Notes: a model not told the origin generated them from the sequence alone. A stretch of 64,000 bases of DNA from Sapria himalayana (GCA_029783825.1 JAREIK010018581.1:112001-176000), one strand, 5' to 3'; positions 47,480 through 61,463 are shown, numbered from the stretch's first letter. Numbers and translations: made by a program.

Positions 47480-48830
47480 TGCTTGCTTGTGAAACTCCTA
47501 GAAAGTATAAAATTCATTCCTATGATTTAGTAATTGCTATGGCTTTGCTAATTGAGTGAGAGAGAATAAGAGAAAAATGAGAGATCTCTTGAATTTTCTC
47601 TAACATCTATATTTATACTCAGACAACCTTGTATTACTATAAGTAGAAAGTTGTGACTTTCAAAAGAAGGTCACAACTTTGGTCTTTATCTTTTCAGCTT
47701 GAGATTGTGATTTTAGAAAATAGGCATGACTCTTATTTGCATGTTGATCTTTTTGTAACACAAAGTCACAATACTAATAAATAATATGACTTAGAGCTAA
47801 TGTCTCTATAACATAAAGTCGCAATGCTATGAAGTGGCCATGACTTCAAGTCTTTGTCCACTTTTTATCCATAAAGTATTGTGGTGTTGGAAAGTGATCA
47901 CAGAGTAATGAATGACTTCTCATTTTATTATATAGTTTTGGTGTTGTGTAGTAGTCGTGATATTGACAATGATCTTTATTGAGTTTTATATGACCATGAT
48001 GCTAAGAAATTATCCTAATATTGAGAATATCATTCGTATATTAGTTGTGGCTATGACACTGATAAATGGCTATGGCACACAATTCTCCTTTCATATCTTT
48101 CAAGTGTCCATGGTCTTATGAGTGGTCATGACACTAGCCTTCTCTTATCTCATATATAATGTTGTCATAGTCCTGCAAGGATGCCATGACATTGACGATT
48201 AGGTTGAGTGTAGGGTTTGCAGCTATGTCTTCCTTTGAGGACAAGAGTCACAGCCTTGGAAATAATCATTTTCTTTTAAGACTCGAGTAATATCGTCTAG
48301 TATATTTAGTATCCTAAAAGTTTTAGCTTTGAATAATTGCCATGACTTTGAGATGAGTAGTTGTAGTTTTGTAATTTTCTTTAGCTCATAAGTCATAATG
48401 TTACTTGGACGTGGCTATGACCTTGAGCTACAATAGGATACTTGGTATATGACAAAGAATTAATGTCATAGGCATTTAAATTTTTCGAGTCAAGTATGAA
48501 TGTGATTCTATTATAATATCGCAACTACTATGAATGTCACAAAATGGAAAGACTATGCTAATAAGTTAGTAGTGTCATAATGTACAAAAATTATTTTGAC
48601 CAATTAATAAGAGTTTTGGCCAAGAATGGCTAAAAAAACTATACAAGACTTAATACCCTATCCCATTATCTGAACACTTCCAAAAACTAATTGATTTTAG
48701 GACTATTCATCAAAACTTGCTAAAATGTCAAAGTCATGAATTAATACATATTATTTCTATATTTATACATCATCATAAATTACCAAAATACCTAAGAATA
48801 ATTGATAGTTTGAACATTAAATAAACTTTG
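47480..48830 (-). repeat. Possible minus-strand Athila-like LTR
   Basis: Read in reverse, the sequence before the proposed start (48830-48860) says GGGGATGAGCAATTATTTTAG, like the GAGGATGAATAATAGTTTTAG before the 60840 LTR, and the body uses the same kind of GTCATGAC/TTGTGACTTTG wording. A TATAAATATA lies near 47620 on the minus strand. Alignment is loose, so the call is tentative. Confidence 0.35.
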
Positions 48831-49394
48831 AAACTAAAATAATTGCTCATCCCCGAACAATAACTCTCCTTTATAACAAAAAAAAAAGAATAATAATATC
48901 AAACATCTCAATTCATTTCCACATAATCGATACATTATCATAATATGTGAATAACAACACAAATAGAAATCATGATTTTGATGGAGGTGATTGGTATAAT
49001 TTTTTTTTTTTTTGGATCATACTCCTTAAATGTGAAATCTGATATTGAATGCTCAAATGGTGTGAAAGAAATGATTGTCATTTTGAATCATCTTATATGT
49101 GTAGATAACCCATTTAACATGTTTGCCAAAATTTTATAAAGAGTCTCTTGTCTTCACCCAATTAAATTTAGTGTACCTTTATAATATCACTTCACAAAAG
49201 GCAAGTCTTTTTGATTTACAATGTACTTTTCTATTTCATCAATTCACTAGCCCTCTCTATATGATGTTTCATTTCCATTTACTTAATCTCTTTTCTCCAT
49301 TGCCCTTTTTAAATATGTTGCAACCATTTAAATGGTTATACCTATATAAAAAATTTGTTTATCATCAAGAAACTGTATAATCTTAGTTCTTTTT
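48831..49394. other. Unassigned AT-rich sequence
   Basis: May be internal sequence of the preceding retroelement. The 85-codon frame at 49123-49380 has no recognised similarity. Confidence 0.4.
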
Positions 49395-49500
49395 TAAACA
49401 AAACCATAAAGCCATAAACACCTAAACCCCGAAATTCCTAAACCCCTAAATCCCTGAAAACCTAAATCATTAAACCCTAAAACTCATAAACCCCTAAATA
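49395..49500 (+). repeat. Telomere-like array, first block
   Basis: Degenerate CCTAAAC heptamer/octamer units (CACCTAAACCCC, CCTAAACCCCTAAATCC). It appears separated from the next block at 51205 by a 1.7-kb sequence of other character. Confidence 0.85.
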
Positions 49501-51204
49501 TAGGGAAACATGCAGAATTTCCAATCAGATTGGAACTTAAATGCATCAGAATTTATAATTTTTATCTCGTAATCCACCAATGATCATGTGTTTCATAAAA
49601 ACATGAAGACAGTATAAACGGAACTTACCTCTTGTAGATCGATTCGTCGAGCCTTCAAGTTTGTGTCTTGGTTTATTCAAATCTTCAAATGTGCCACCTT
49701 TATGAAAAATGACTATCCTCTACAAGTATCCACACATGAATAAATAATAAACAATCTTGTTAAATGCTAGTTCAGTTTTATCTTCTCAAAAACAAAATTA
49801 GTGATTTTTGTTTTCTCTATTTTGAATGTTCTTTGAATAAAAGACAATGGCTACTTACCATATATGTCCCACGCGCTCACGCGTGCACGCGCGCACGCGC
49901 ACACTCACATACACAAAAGTCTGCTTGGTTTAAGTCAAATCCAAATTTTATTTAAAACTCTTTCAAATAATAGCGATTTAAATTCAAATTCAAATTTTAT
50001 TTAAAACTCTTTTAAATAATAACAATTTAAATTCAAATCTGAATTTTATTTAAAACTCTTTTAAATAATAATTATTTAAATTCAAATCCGAATTTTATTT
50101 AAAATTCTTTTAAATAATTTCAATTTAAATTCAAATCTGAATTTTATTTAAAACTTTAATAAAAAAACTTTACATATTATTTCCTTATCCTATAAAAAAT
50201 ATAACGGATTAATTATTTATTTAAATCACAAATTTAAATTTTCTCAAATTTAAATTCGAATTTAAATAATAACTAATTGTTATTTATAATTTAAAATAAT
50301 CTAATCAGTTTAAATTACCACAAAGAGTGAAAAACCATAATTGTTATTATTCATTATTAATGTGCAACCCTATAGGTTTAATTAACATTGATAGTAGAAC
50401 TAAATCATATTTTGATCCTACAAGTCATAAGTGACCTCTAGCAAAATATTATAACTACCCAAGTTAAATAAAAATCTCATGATCCAAGACAACCTTTGTA
50501 TATATAATGACTTAATTTTTTTGTCTCATGATATCTTGATAGAATATTAGACATTGACAAAGTCAACCTTATATCATTCTAACTTTAATTACTCGTAACT
50601 AAATTAGACTAATTAAACAAAAGATATTGATCTCCATCAATTCATTGGAGCACAGCCATGAATTTTTTAGTCTCAATTGTCTAGGGGACCCAAAGATATC
50701 TATCTTATAATAAGAGGGACAAATTTTATCTTAATCGCTCATTTCTCACTACATAAATCTTATCATGTTCAAGTATAACCTAAATAGTCATCTGATTAAA
50801 GACAATGTTTGATTATATCAAAACACAATATTCCTTATGTTGAGAACTATAGCGATCTCAGGTCAAAGGATTAAATGACATAATTATTAGAGATTAACTT
50901 ATGACTGATCCATATATTAATCTCAAGACGGGCCTGTCCAATATTTATTCTCAACAAATAGATATAAATTTGATTTGTATCTCATATACATATTCATCTC
51001 ATAGATATCAATCAAATTATAAACTAATCTTAATTCATTGTTATTTCCATAACAATAACTGATTATGGACATTTAGAATAATTAATAATATTATTCAAAG
51101 ATATTATATATAATAAACATGTAAATCATTATAATAATTAATTCTCACAAATAGTCAAAATACCTTATCCATACGGTAGGCTTAGAGCACTATTATCAAT
51201 ACTA
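49501..51204 (-). mobile_element. 1.7-kb segment interrupting the telomere-like array, LTR-like
   Basis: Telomere-like units stop at 49500 and resume at 51205. The segment between has a different texture, with a CG-alternating stretch (GCGTGCACGCGCGCACGCGC, about 49877-49902) and a 49-bp tandem repeat. Read in reverse it ends with a TTCTGCATGTTTCCCTATA phrase, reminiscent of LTR termini. No TSD or polypurine tract was established, so transposon identity is a guess. Confidence 0.4.
49936..50160 (+). repeat. 49-bp tandem repeat, about 4.5 units
   Basis: The phrase ATTTTATTTAAAACTCTT (with minor changes) starts at 49945, 49994, 50043, 50092 and 50141: exactly 49 bp apart each time. Units differ at a few bases around AATAATA.C.ATTTAAA. 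Confidence 0.95.
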
Positions 51205-54200
51205 AATCCCTAAACCCCTAAATCACTAAACCCTTAAACCCCTAAATCCCTAAACCCTTAAACCTCTAAACCTCTAATCCTTTAAACCCCTAAACCTTTG
51301 AACCACTAAAATGCTAAACCCCTAAATCCCTAAACCCCTAAACACCTAAATCTTTAAATCTCTAAACCCATAACCTCTAAATCTTAAACTGTAAACCATA
51401 AATCTCATTTTTTTGTGATCATTATAATTTAATTATATATTTTAATTATTTATAAGTTATTTTTACTGAAATATTAATTACAAAATATATTATGAGTTAG
51501 ACAAATATAATTTAAAAAAATTTATTTATCATGAAGAGACTAATTTTAAAAAAAGTTGTAAAAATTATTATTTAGTAATATGTTTTACTTGGATTTTAAA
51601 TCATATAAAGTATTGTAAATATCTTTTAATAAATACATATTTTGGTTATTATTATAATATCAATCAAGAAACTAGCTTTTATTGAATTAACATGATACAT
51701 TATTCTTACGATTATTATAACTAAAATATCAAGTATAAATAATGAATTCAAATTAAAAAAAATTTAAAAATTATTATATTTACAAAGATTAGACAAAATT
51801 CACAAAATAAATATTTTTTCTTTGTTCATTTTTTAAACTAAACTCATAAATCTTTAAACACCTAAATCCCTAAATCCCTAAATCCCAAAACCCCTAAACA
51901 CCTAAACACCTAAACCCTTAAACCATAAACCATAAATCATAAACCATATATCTTACTTTTTTTTCATCATTATAACTTTAGTTATATATTTTAATTATTT
52001 ATAAGTTTTTTTTTACGGAAATATTAATTATAAAATATATTATGAGCGAGATAAATATAATTTTAAAAAATATGTTTATCATCAAGAGACATTATAATCT
52101 TATAAAAAGAAACAAAATTTTATAAGTCAAAAATTATTATTTTGTAATATGTTTTACTTAGATTTTGAATCATTATAAGTATTATAAATATATTTTAATA
52201 AATATTTATCTTATTTATAATAGTTTAATAATTTATTTTTTTGGTCATTATTATATATCAATCATGAAGCTAGATTACATTTAATTAACATAATATAATA
52301 TTCTTAAAATTAATATAACTATAATATTAAGTAATGCAGATTAAAAAAAATTAAATTATTATAATCCACATGCTATAATCTTATAAAATGATACAAAATT
52401 CATAAAATGAAATTTTTTTATTAGTTCATTTTTTAAACTAGATCCATAAACCCCTAAATACTTAAACTCTTAAACTCTCAAATGCCCATAAACCACTAAA
52501 CTCCTAAACTCCTAAACTTTTAAACTCCAAAACTCGTAAACCCTTAAACCACTAAAACCCTAAACCATAAACCCCTAAACACCTAAATCTCTAAATCCCT
52601 AAACTTGTAAACCCTTAAATTATTAAACCCATAAACTTCTAAATCATTAACCATAAGCCATAAATCTCATTTTTTTATCATCATTATAATTTTAATTATG
52701 TACTAGTTTATTTGTACTAAAATATTAATTATAAAATATATTATGAGTGAGAAAAATATAATCTGAAAAAATTTGTTTATCATAAAAAGACTTTATGGCC
52801 TTATAAAAACAACAAAATTACAAAAGTAAAAATTATTAATTTAATAATATTTTTTACTTAGATTTTGAATCATATTAAAAATTATAAATAGATTTTAATA
52901 AATATTAATCTCACTTATAAAAGCTTTTTAATTTATTCTTTACTCATTATTATAATATTAATTATGAAATTAGTTTATATTGAATTAACATAATATATCA
53001 TTCTTAACATTATTATAACTAAAATATTAAGTATAAATATTAAATTTAGATTTTTTAAAAAAAAATTAAAATTATTGTATTTCCAAAAGCTATAACTTTC
53101 CAAAATGAGACAAATCATAAAATTTATAATTTTTCTTAGTTTAATTTTTAAACAAAACTCATAAATGCTTAAACTCCTAAATCACTAATTCCCTAATATT
53201 TTAAATCCCTAAACCTCTAAACACCTAAGTCTCTAAACCCATAAGCCCCTAAGTCTTTAAACCCCAAAACCTCTAAACACCTAAGTCTCTAAACCCCTAA
53301 ACTCCTAAGCTCCTAGACTTGTAATCCCCTAAACCTTCTCTTGAACCCCTAAACCACCCCCCCCCCCCCCTAAACTCCTAAGTCATCTTTATAATTTTAA
53401 ATTAAAATTTAATTATTTATAAGTTTATTTTACTGAAATATTAATTACAAGTAATATTATGAGTGAGATAAATATAATTTTAATTTTTTTTATTATCAAT
53501 AAACTATATAATCTTATAAAAAGAAGCAAATTTTTAAAAGTCAAAAAATATTATTTAGTAATATCTTTAATTAGATTCTTAATTGTTTTTAGGATTGTAA
53601 ATATATTTTAAAAAATATTTATCTCATTATAAATAATTTATTAATTTATTTTTTGGTCATTATTATAATATCAATCAAGAAACTAGTTTATATTGAATTA
53701 AAATGATATATATATCATAAAATTATTATAACTAAAATATTTAATATAAATATTAAATTTAGATTAGAAAAAAAAAATTAAAAATTATTGTATTTCTAAA
53801 GGCTATAACCTTACAAAATGATACAAAATTCACAAAATAAATTTTTTTTCTTATTTTATTTTTTGAACTAAATCCCTAAACACCTAAACACTTAAACCCC
53901 TTAGCCCCCAAATGCCAAATCCCCTAAGCCCCTAAACTCCAAATACCAAAACTCTTAAGCCCCTAAACTCCAAAACACTAAAACTCCTAAACACCTAAAT
54001 TTCAAAACTTTTAAGCCCCTAAACTCCAAAACTTCTAAGCCCCTAAATTCCAAAACTTCTAAGCCCCTAAACTCCAAAACTTCTAAGCTCCTTAACTCCA
54101 AAACTTCTAACCCCACAGACCCATAAATCATAAATAGTGAACATTAAACCTTAAAACTGTTTTTAAGATGCTTTAGCTACTATAGTCTCTATGGTGGATA

Positions 54201-57200
54201 TGTCGTCGGACGCCCTTGCCTTGATAGTGCAAAAGCTCACTGAAGAAGGGGACTTCTACATGGAGAGAGTCATGCTCAGATATTGGGTGGAATCTCTCGG
54301 GTCTTTGTTAGGCCCATTTATCAAGCTTCAGGTGTCAAACTAGCCATACGTGCTCACCATACCATGATGCCCTTTTTTTCCAAGCAATTCTCTTGTGTGC
54401 GTGGATATCATTACTTTCCTTTCAATGAGCCTCTTACTATACCGGCAGCCCCGCAAGCATTCCATGTAGTACCTGCCGGGCTAACCTCCTTTCAATGATG
54501 CCCTTTTTAATTATCATTATAATTTTAATTATTTATAAGTAAATTTTTATTTAAATATTAATTATAAAATATATTATGAGCGAGACAAATATAATTTTAA
54601 AAAAATCATTTATCATCAAGAGACTATATAATCTTATAAAAATAAAGAAAAATTTAAAAGTCAAAAATTATTATTAATTAATATATTTTACTTAAATTTT
54701 TAATCATTTTAAGTATTATAATTTATTTTAATAAATATTTATCTCATTATAAAAATTTATTAATTTATTTTTTCATCATCATAATAATAATCATGAAATT
54801 TACTTATATTGGATTAATACGATACAATATTCATAAGATTATTATAACTAAAATATTAAATATAAATATCGAATTTAGATTAGAAAAAAAATTTAAAAAG
54901 TTATTATATTTCTAAAGGCTATAACCTTGAAAAATGATACAAAATTCACAAAATGAAATTTTTTTCTTAGTTTATTTTTTGAACTAAATTTATAAACTTC
55001 TAAATACTTAAACCTCTAAACCACCATATGCCTAATCCCCTAAATCCCTAAACTCCTAAACTCCAAATATCAAAACTCCTATACTCCTAAAATCCAAAAC
55101 TCCTAAACCCATAAATCATAAATAATAAACCATGAATCTCATTTTGTTATTATCATTATGATTTTAATTATTTATAAGTAAAATTTTATTGAAATATTAA
55201 TTATAAAATATATTATGAGTGAGACAATAATAAATTTTTAAAAATTATTTATCATCAAGAGATTATATAATCTTATAAAAAGAAGCAAAAATTCAAAAGT
55301 CAAAAATTAATAAAGTAATATATCTTACTTAGATTTTAAATCATTTTAACTATTATAATATATTTTAAGAAATATTTATCTCATTTATAATAATTTATTA
55401 ATTTATTTTTTCATTATTATTATACTATTAATCATGAAATTTACTTATATTAGATTAACATGATACAATATTCTTAAGATTATCATAACTAAAATATTAA
55501 ATATAAATATTGAATTTAGATTAGAAAAAAAATATAAAAATTATTGTATTTTCTAAGGCTTTAACCTTAAAAAATAATACAAAATTCACAAAATAAAAAT
55601 ATTTTCTTAGATTATTTTTTGAACTAAACTCATAAACCCCTAAATGTTTAAACCTCTAAACCTCTAAATGTCTAATCTTTTAAACTCTCAAACCTCTAAA
55701 TCCATAAACTCCAAAACTTCTAAACCTCTAAAATCATAAACTCTTAACCCTCTAAATGTTTAAATCCCTAAACCCCTAAACTTTTAAACCCCTAAACTTT
55801 CGAACCTCTAAACCCTTTAACCCTTAAACTTATAATGCCTTAAACTTCTAAACACCTAAACTTATAAACCCATAAACCCTTAAATCTTAAACAGTAAAGC
55901 ATGGATCTTATTTTTTTTTTGTCATCATTATAATTTTAATTATATATATATTACTTATTTATAAGTTTATTTTTATTGAAATATTAATTATAAAATATAT
56001 TATGAGTGAAACAAATAAAATTCAATTTTTTTTTTGTAATCAAAAGACAATATAATGTTATAAAAAGACAAAATTTTTTAACTCAAATTATTATTTAGTT
56101 ATATTGAATTTAATTTTTAATATCAATCAAGAAAAATATTAATATATTTTATAATCAAAAGACAATATTTGTTAATATATTTTAAAATATATTAAATTTT
56201 ATAAATATATTTTAATAAATATTTATCTCATTTATAATAGTTTATTAATTTATTTTTTGGTTATTATTATAATATCAATCAAGAAATTAATTTATATTGA
56301 ATTAACATAATATATTTTGTTAAGATTTTTACAACTAAAATATTAAGTATAAATATTGAATTCAAATTGAAAAAAGGTTTTAAAATTATTTAATTTCCTA
56401 AGGTATAATCTTCAAAAATGAGACAAAATTTCCTAAATGAAAATACTTTCTTAGTTCATTTTTTAAACTAAACTCATAAACCCTTAAGCACCTCAAAATG
56501 TAAACTCTTAAACCAATAAACTACAAAACTACAGAACTCCTAAACCCCTAAACCCCTAAATCCATAAAGTCCTAAAACCCTAAACTCTAAAACAATAAAT
56601 CATAATTTTTATTATCACCATTATGATTTTAATTATATATTTTAATTATGTATAAATTTATTTTTACTAAATATTAATTATAAAATATATTATGAGTGAG
56701 ACAAATATAATTTAAAAAATTTGGTTATTATTAAGAGATTATATAACCTCATAAAAAGAAGTAAAATTTTAAAGTCAACAAATATTTTTTTGTATAATGC
56801 TTTACTTAGGTTTGAATAATTTTAAGTATTGTAAATATATTTTAATAAATATTTTTTTCATTTATAATACTTTATTAATTTATTTTTTGGTCATTATTAT
56901 AATATCAATCATAAAATTAGTTTATATTGAATTAACATGATATACTGTTCTTAAGATTATTATAATTGAAATATTAAATATAAATATTGAATTTATAATA
57001 GAAAAAAAAATTTAAAATTCTTGTAGGGTATAACCTTAAAAAAATATACAAAATTAAAAAAAAAAATTTTTTTTTCTTAGTTAATTTTGTAAACTAAATC
57101 CATAAACCTCTAAACTCCCGCTCCCATAATTCCCTAAACCCCTAAACTCCAAAATCGCTAAACTTGTGAACTTGTAAACTCCTAAACTTCTAAACTCCTA

Positions 57201-57770
57201 AATCACTATACTTCTAAATCACTAAACTCCTAAATCACTAAACTCCTAAATCACTAAACACATAAACTTTTAAACTTATAAACACCTAAACTCCTAAAAC
57301 CCTAAATCTCTAAACCTTTAAACCTCTAAACCCTTAAATACTTAAACCCATAAATCCTTTAATCCTAAACCATAAACCATAAATCTAATATTTTTTTTTG
57401 TCATCATTTAAATCTTAATTATATATTTTAATTATTTATAAGTTTATTTTTACTAAAATAATAATTACAAAATATATTATGAGTGAGACAAATATATAAT
57501 TTGAAAAAATTTGCTATTATTAAAAGACTATAATCTTTAAAAATATGCAAAAATGTAAAAGTCAAAAATTATTATTTAGCAATATATTTTACTAAGATTT
57601 TGAATCATTTTAAGTATTTTAAATATATTTTAATAAATATTTATCTCATTAATAATAGTTCATTAATTTATTTTTTTTCATTATTATAATATTAATTATG
57701 AAACTTTCTTATATTGAATTTTTATATGATATAAAATTCTAAATGATTTGTAGAGAATTCCAAATGATTT
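51205..57770 (+). repeat. Composite satellite: telomere-like arrays alternating with a 490-560-bp AT-rich unit
   Basis: Nine AT-rich units begin near 51405, 51950, 52665, 53383, 54510, 55130, 55905, 56600 and 57390. Each has the same ordered landmarks: TCATTATAATTTTAATTA, GAAATATTAATTA.AAAATATA, TATTATGAGTGAGA, TTATCATCAAGAGA, TTATATTGAATTAACATGATA, and AACTAAA(C/T)CATAAA at the end. Between them lie 90-290-bp arrays of degenerate CCTAAAC (Arabidopsis-type telomere) units. Period is about 545-790 bp apart from one interval enlarged by an insertion. The last unit is cut short near 57770. No gene lies inside. Confidence 0.93.
54150..54505. other. GC-richer insertion within the satellite
   Basis: About 355 bp with near-balanced base composition, unlike the satellite, bounded by telomere-like units on the left and a satellite unit on the right. 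It contains a 71-codon frame (54283-54498), and AATGATGCCCTTTTT at its right edge repeats CATGATGCCCTTTTT at about 54361. Origin unknown; organellar DNA or a captured gene fragment are candidates. A short GGTGTCAAACTAGCC at 54331 resembles a hAT terminus. Confidence 0.6.
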
Positions 57771-58734
57771 GTAACTTCCCATCACTTCAAACTCATTGCG
57801 TCTCATTCATTGCTCCAAGAGTTTGTAGATATGGTCTTTAAACTTCTTTTGCATCATGGCAAAAACCATCTCTTTTTGATGGAGATGATTTTCTCACGTC
57901 ACATCATCAAACTTCTACTATACATTTTTCACAATATGCAAAATTTTAATAAACATAGCACTATGTGTAGTTAAGGAATGTTCAATGTGGGCTAGCTCAT
58001 TTTCTTGCATATCTTCCATTCTCTTTGTCTGTTGTTTTTCGGCCATGGTGAATGATGAATATTCTTTTTAAATTTCAGCTGGTCTTTCTCCTTCAAGCAT
58101 TTACTTCTTTTTTTTTTCTATCTTTTTTTATTTCCTTCTTTACATCCAATAATGTCAGGAGAGATACCATCAAATATATTGTATCGACTTATTTATTTCT
58201 AAGAATTCACTTAGCTAAACCCAACAAAGTAATAAAAGCAGAATGAATTAGTTGGATAGAATATTCACACTCAAGGAATCCAAGAATCGATTTCTCAAAA
58301 ATCTTTCTCATATTAAAATGATACCCAATAAGAATGACATATAATAGTATCGCTCTCTCCAAAATAATCATAGAAATATGGAGAGTGAATAATATAAATA
58401 AGCATATGAAATACCACCAAAATTTTGTCACATTCAAAATAAAGGGGATATATATTGACCTAATGGCCAATAACATTACTCCTATATACTACCATCTAGA
58501 CATAACAAATCATGAAAATTTTTCATATGTGTATTATGAGAATATGTAGTAGAATATAAGTCAATTCTAGTAGAATTTTGCGAATAACTCATCAAGATAT
58601 CAAATGCAAGGACCCTCAAGCTCCAATTACAATTATCTAAAAGGAATAAAAAAGAAGTCACTTGAAGACAAAAAAGAGAAATGATCTTAAAGAGAACCAA
58701 ATATTATATTGAAACAAGACTAGAATATATGAAT
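57771..58734. other. Unassigned sequence left of the Athila-type element
   Basis: Frames of 64-89 codons on both strands (58052-58246, 58207-58476, 58334-58549, 58482-58700) match nothing I know. It may be decayed gag of the neighbouring element. Confidence 0.4.
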
Positions 58735-58915
58735 ATAACAATGATGATTATTGAGACTCAACTTGGAAAACTAGTGTTATCGATAAAGGAGAAGAGTGTG
58801 AATGAACTATTATATAATACTGAGTAAAATTCAAAGAAGTGCATGTCCATCACACTTAGAAATGACAAAGAGTGAGAGGAGTATCAAGCAGAATTAAAGA
58901 CCAAAATGGAACCTA
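58735..58915 (+). pseudogene. Athila-type gag, carboxyl-terminal fragment
   Basis: The translation keeps IETQLGKL (from about 58758) and, after a gap, MSITLRNDKE (about 58854), aligning with the ENQIGQLA ... AITLRSGK motif pair that ends the gag region of Athila elements. A TAA between them and another stop show decay. Confidence 0.7.
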
Positions 58916-59339
58916 AAATAGATAAAGATGTGACCGACAAAGTGATAACTTTTTCCAAATTCATGATGCCCACAACCTTGACATTACTTAATGCAATGAT
59001 ATTTTCCAAATTCATGTCATCCACATAACTAATTGTCCCAACTAATGCATTCAGTTTTGACACATGAATAATTGAAAAGAGAGAAGGAGATGCATATAAC
59101 CTAAAATAATGATCAGAAGGATGTGTAAGAGAATGACTATGTAAATGGTAAATAGTATTTATTACCTAACTTTCCTTTTCCATAGCATTTTAGAAAATAA
59201 AAGTTGGATGACTAATTTAATAGATTTCATATATCTTCTAGAAGTTAGCAATTAATATTTTATTTACCGAAGTACTATCTTAGATGCTAAATTATGTGAA
59301 GTTTATGAAGAATATAATAATTAACAAGATGAAGTTGGA

Positions 59340-59780
59340 AACTTATGGAATGACAAAGATGATCGAGAAGTGTAATGCTATCTTCAAATATAAATTCTCG
59401 AGAAAGATGAAGGATCCATGAGGTTTTATGATTTTGTGTAGTATTGTAGAGCACACTTTTCAGAAGGTGCTATGTGACTTGGGATTAAGTATTAATTTAA
59501 TATTATTGTCCATAGTGTAAAGGTTGAACCTTTATGAGATTATTTTACTTTCTGAGGAGCATTATTGAAGATATATTGGTGAAAGTTGATATATTTATTT
59601 TTTTAATGAGTTTTATTGTGCTAAATATTGAGGAAGACCAATATATTTTATTTAATCTTGGGATAACCATTAGCCATTAGATATGCATTTATCAATGTCA
59701 AAAAAGAGAATTTCTACTTCATATGGGTGAAGAACAAGTAAAGTTCAACCTCTACAAAAGCATGTAGAGTCTAGATGATA
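59340..59780 (+). pseudogene. Athila-type aspartic protease remnant
   Basis: The first block reads KMIEKCNAIFKYKF then QKVLCDLGLSINLI (about 59470-59515). The active-site neighbourhood CDLGASINLMP is recognisable with Ala changed to Leu. After a frameshift, EDILVKVDIFIF and MGEEQVKFNLYK follow, again in the family's usual order. The protease would have processed the element's polyprotein; stops make it non-functional. Confidence 0.75.
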
Positions 59781-60839
59781 TTAAGAAAGATTACTGGAGA
59801 ATATATGGCCTCTTGTGCACCATGATGAGATAGAAAGTAGATTTCAAATGAAAAGTCTTTATCAAATATTATTGGCAAGAAGAAGTTGGAGAATACTGAT
59901 GAATTAAAAAAAATAGTAGAAGTGACCATGAAGAATAAAACTACTATGAAATTGTGATATTCTTCTAGGTTAAGACTTATTGGGGATCCAAGTCAGACTA
60001 CTTTGAGATAAGAAGAAAGAATCAAGAATGTTGAAATTCCTAATTCAATATATAGAGAAATTACGGAGAAGATTTTCAAGTTTGTAGAAGAAGCACAAGA
60101 AAAAAAAGTCATCCATTATTTGTTTATTTACTAGAAGATAAAAAAAGGAAAAAAAAACATGGAATATCCTAAGGTAGATAAATAATAACTAGGTGTAATA
60201 AATAAAGATATGAATTTTTAAGAAACTGTGACTTTATATGCTAATCAATGATGAAAGTCACAAATTTTTCTAAAATTGTGACAAAATGAATCTAGAGAGT
60301 AATTCCACATGTTGTGAGTTTGCAATAAGTTATGGCATTATCAAAGAATATCATAGGCAATGATGTCATGGCTCCTCACAAAGTCATGATATCAATGGAT
60401 GAATACTTAAAATGAAATACTTTTAAGGATGACTTGAAGCTAGTTGAAATATTGAAAAGATAAGCAAAAGATAAAAACTATATGGAGATGCTTGCATAGA
60501 TTGTTGAAATTACTAATCTAATTGGAGATCCAATTAAAGGTCCAGCTATTAATGTTAAACATAATATTATTTTGGAGACAATCCAAAAATTTTCTTTTTG
60601 CACAGTTTGATGAATAAACTCATAGCATCCACTAGTTAATATACAAAATAACAAATTTCTAGATTTTTGATTTCATTTTCAAAAGGAAAAAATCATTAAT
60701 GACACTCAAACCCAATCATGCATTCATGCTTATCCTTTTATGTATTGTTGTATCTTTTCTCATTATTTCTTGATGATGAGTTCCAAATATGTAGTGATAT
60801 TTATTACCTGAGGATGAATAATAGTTTTAGTGTGAGAGT
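59781..60839 (+). other. Rest of the Athila-type interior, no recognisable domains
   Basis: No RT or integrase motif seen. It ends in the purine-rich tract TTTTAGTGTGAGAGT next to the LTR. Confidence 0.6.
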
Positions 60840-61429
60840 TGTTTGACACTTTATGTAGTAACTTTTTGGCTATTTTTTCATGAATTTATTATTGTGGTTA
60901 TATGTATTTGAGTATTTATTATAAATATTTAACTAAATATATAGTTGAGAGAATTTGATAAATATTAGTAAAATCAGAGTTATTTTGGGTAAAATTCATA
61001 GACTTGGTGTAATGATGACTTGGAGGAGAGAAAAATGATAGAGAGTCTTGATATTTTCTTTGTCACAATTTGGTTACATTTCCAAAATCTTATTAAGTAG
61101 CTATAACATTCTTTCTTGACCTCAACTCTACAAAATTAGTTGTAATAATCTTTATACACCAAGATTCTACTACCATAACTTAATGTTTTAAATAATATTT
61201 ACTTCGGTCATAATATTTCTACTATTGTGACTTTGTGCTCTGGTAAGAAAACACTTAAGCTATGACCATTAATAGTATCATGAATTTGTATTCTAATAGT
61301 AAATGAATCTGTTATATATAATTCTTTCCTAATGTTAGACCAAATTGAGATTTATTGTTAATATTATGTACTTAAGTAATGAAACTTTGATTTTATAAAG
61401 TTTATGTTTATAATAATATTGTGATTTCA

Positions 61430-61463
<34 letters not shown>

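Noticed and set aside
54283..54498. 71-residue protein in the satellite insertion
   Set aside because: No recognised motif and no promoter; kept as part of an unexplained insertion rather than as a gene.
51205..57770. A true chromosome end
   Set aside because: The CCTAAAC units are degenerate, alternate with AT-rich units, and several kilobases of retroelement follow on the right, so the site is internal.
51205..57770. CRISPR-like array (repeats with spacers)
   Set aside because: Plant nuclear context; the repeated units are hundreds of bases long with no short identical repeats and unique spacers.
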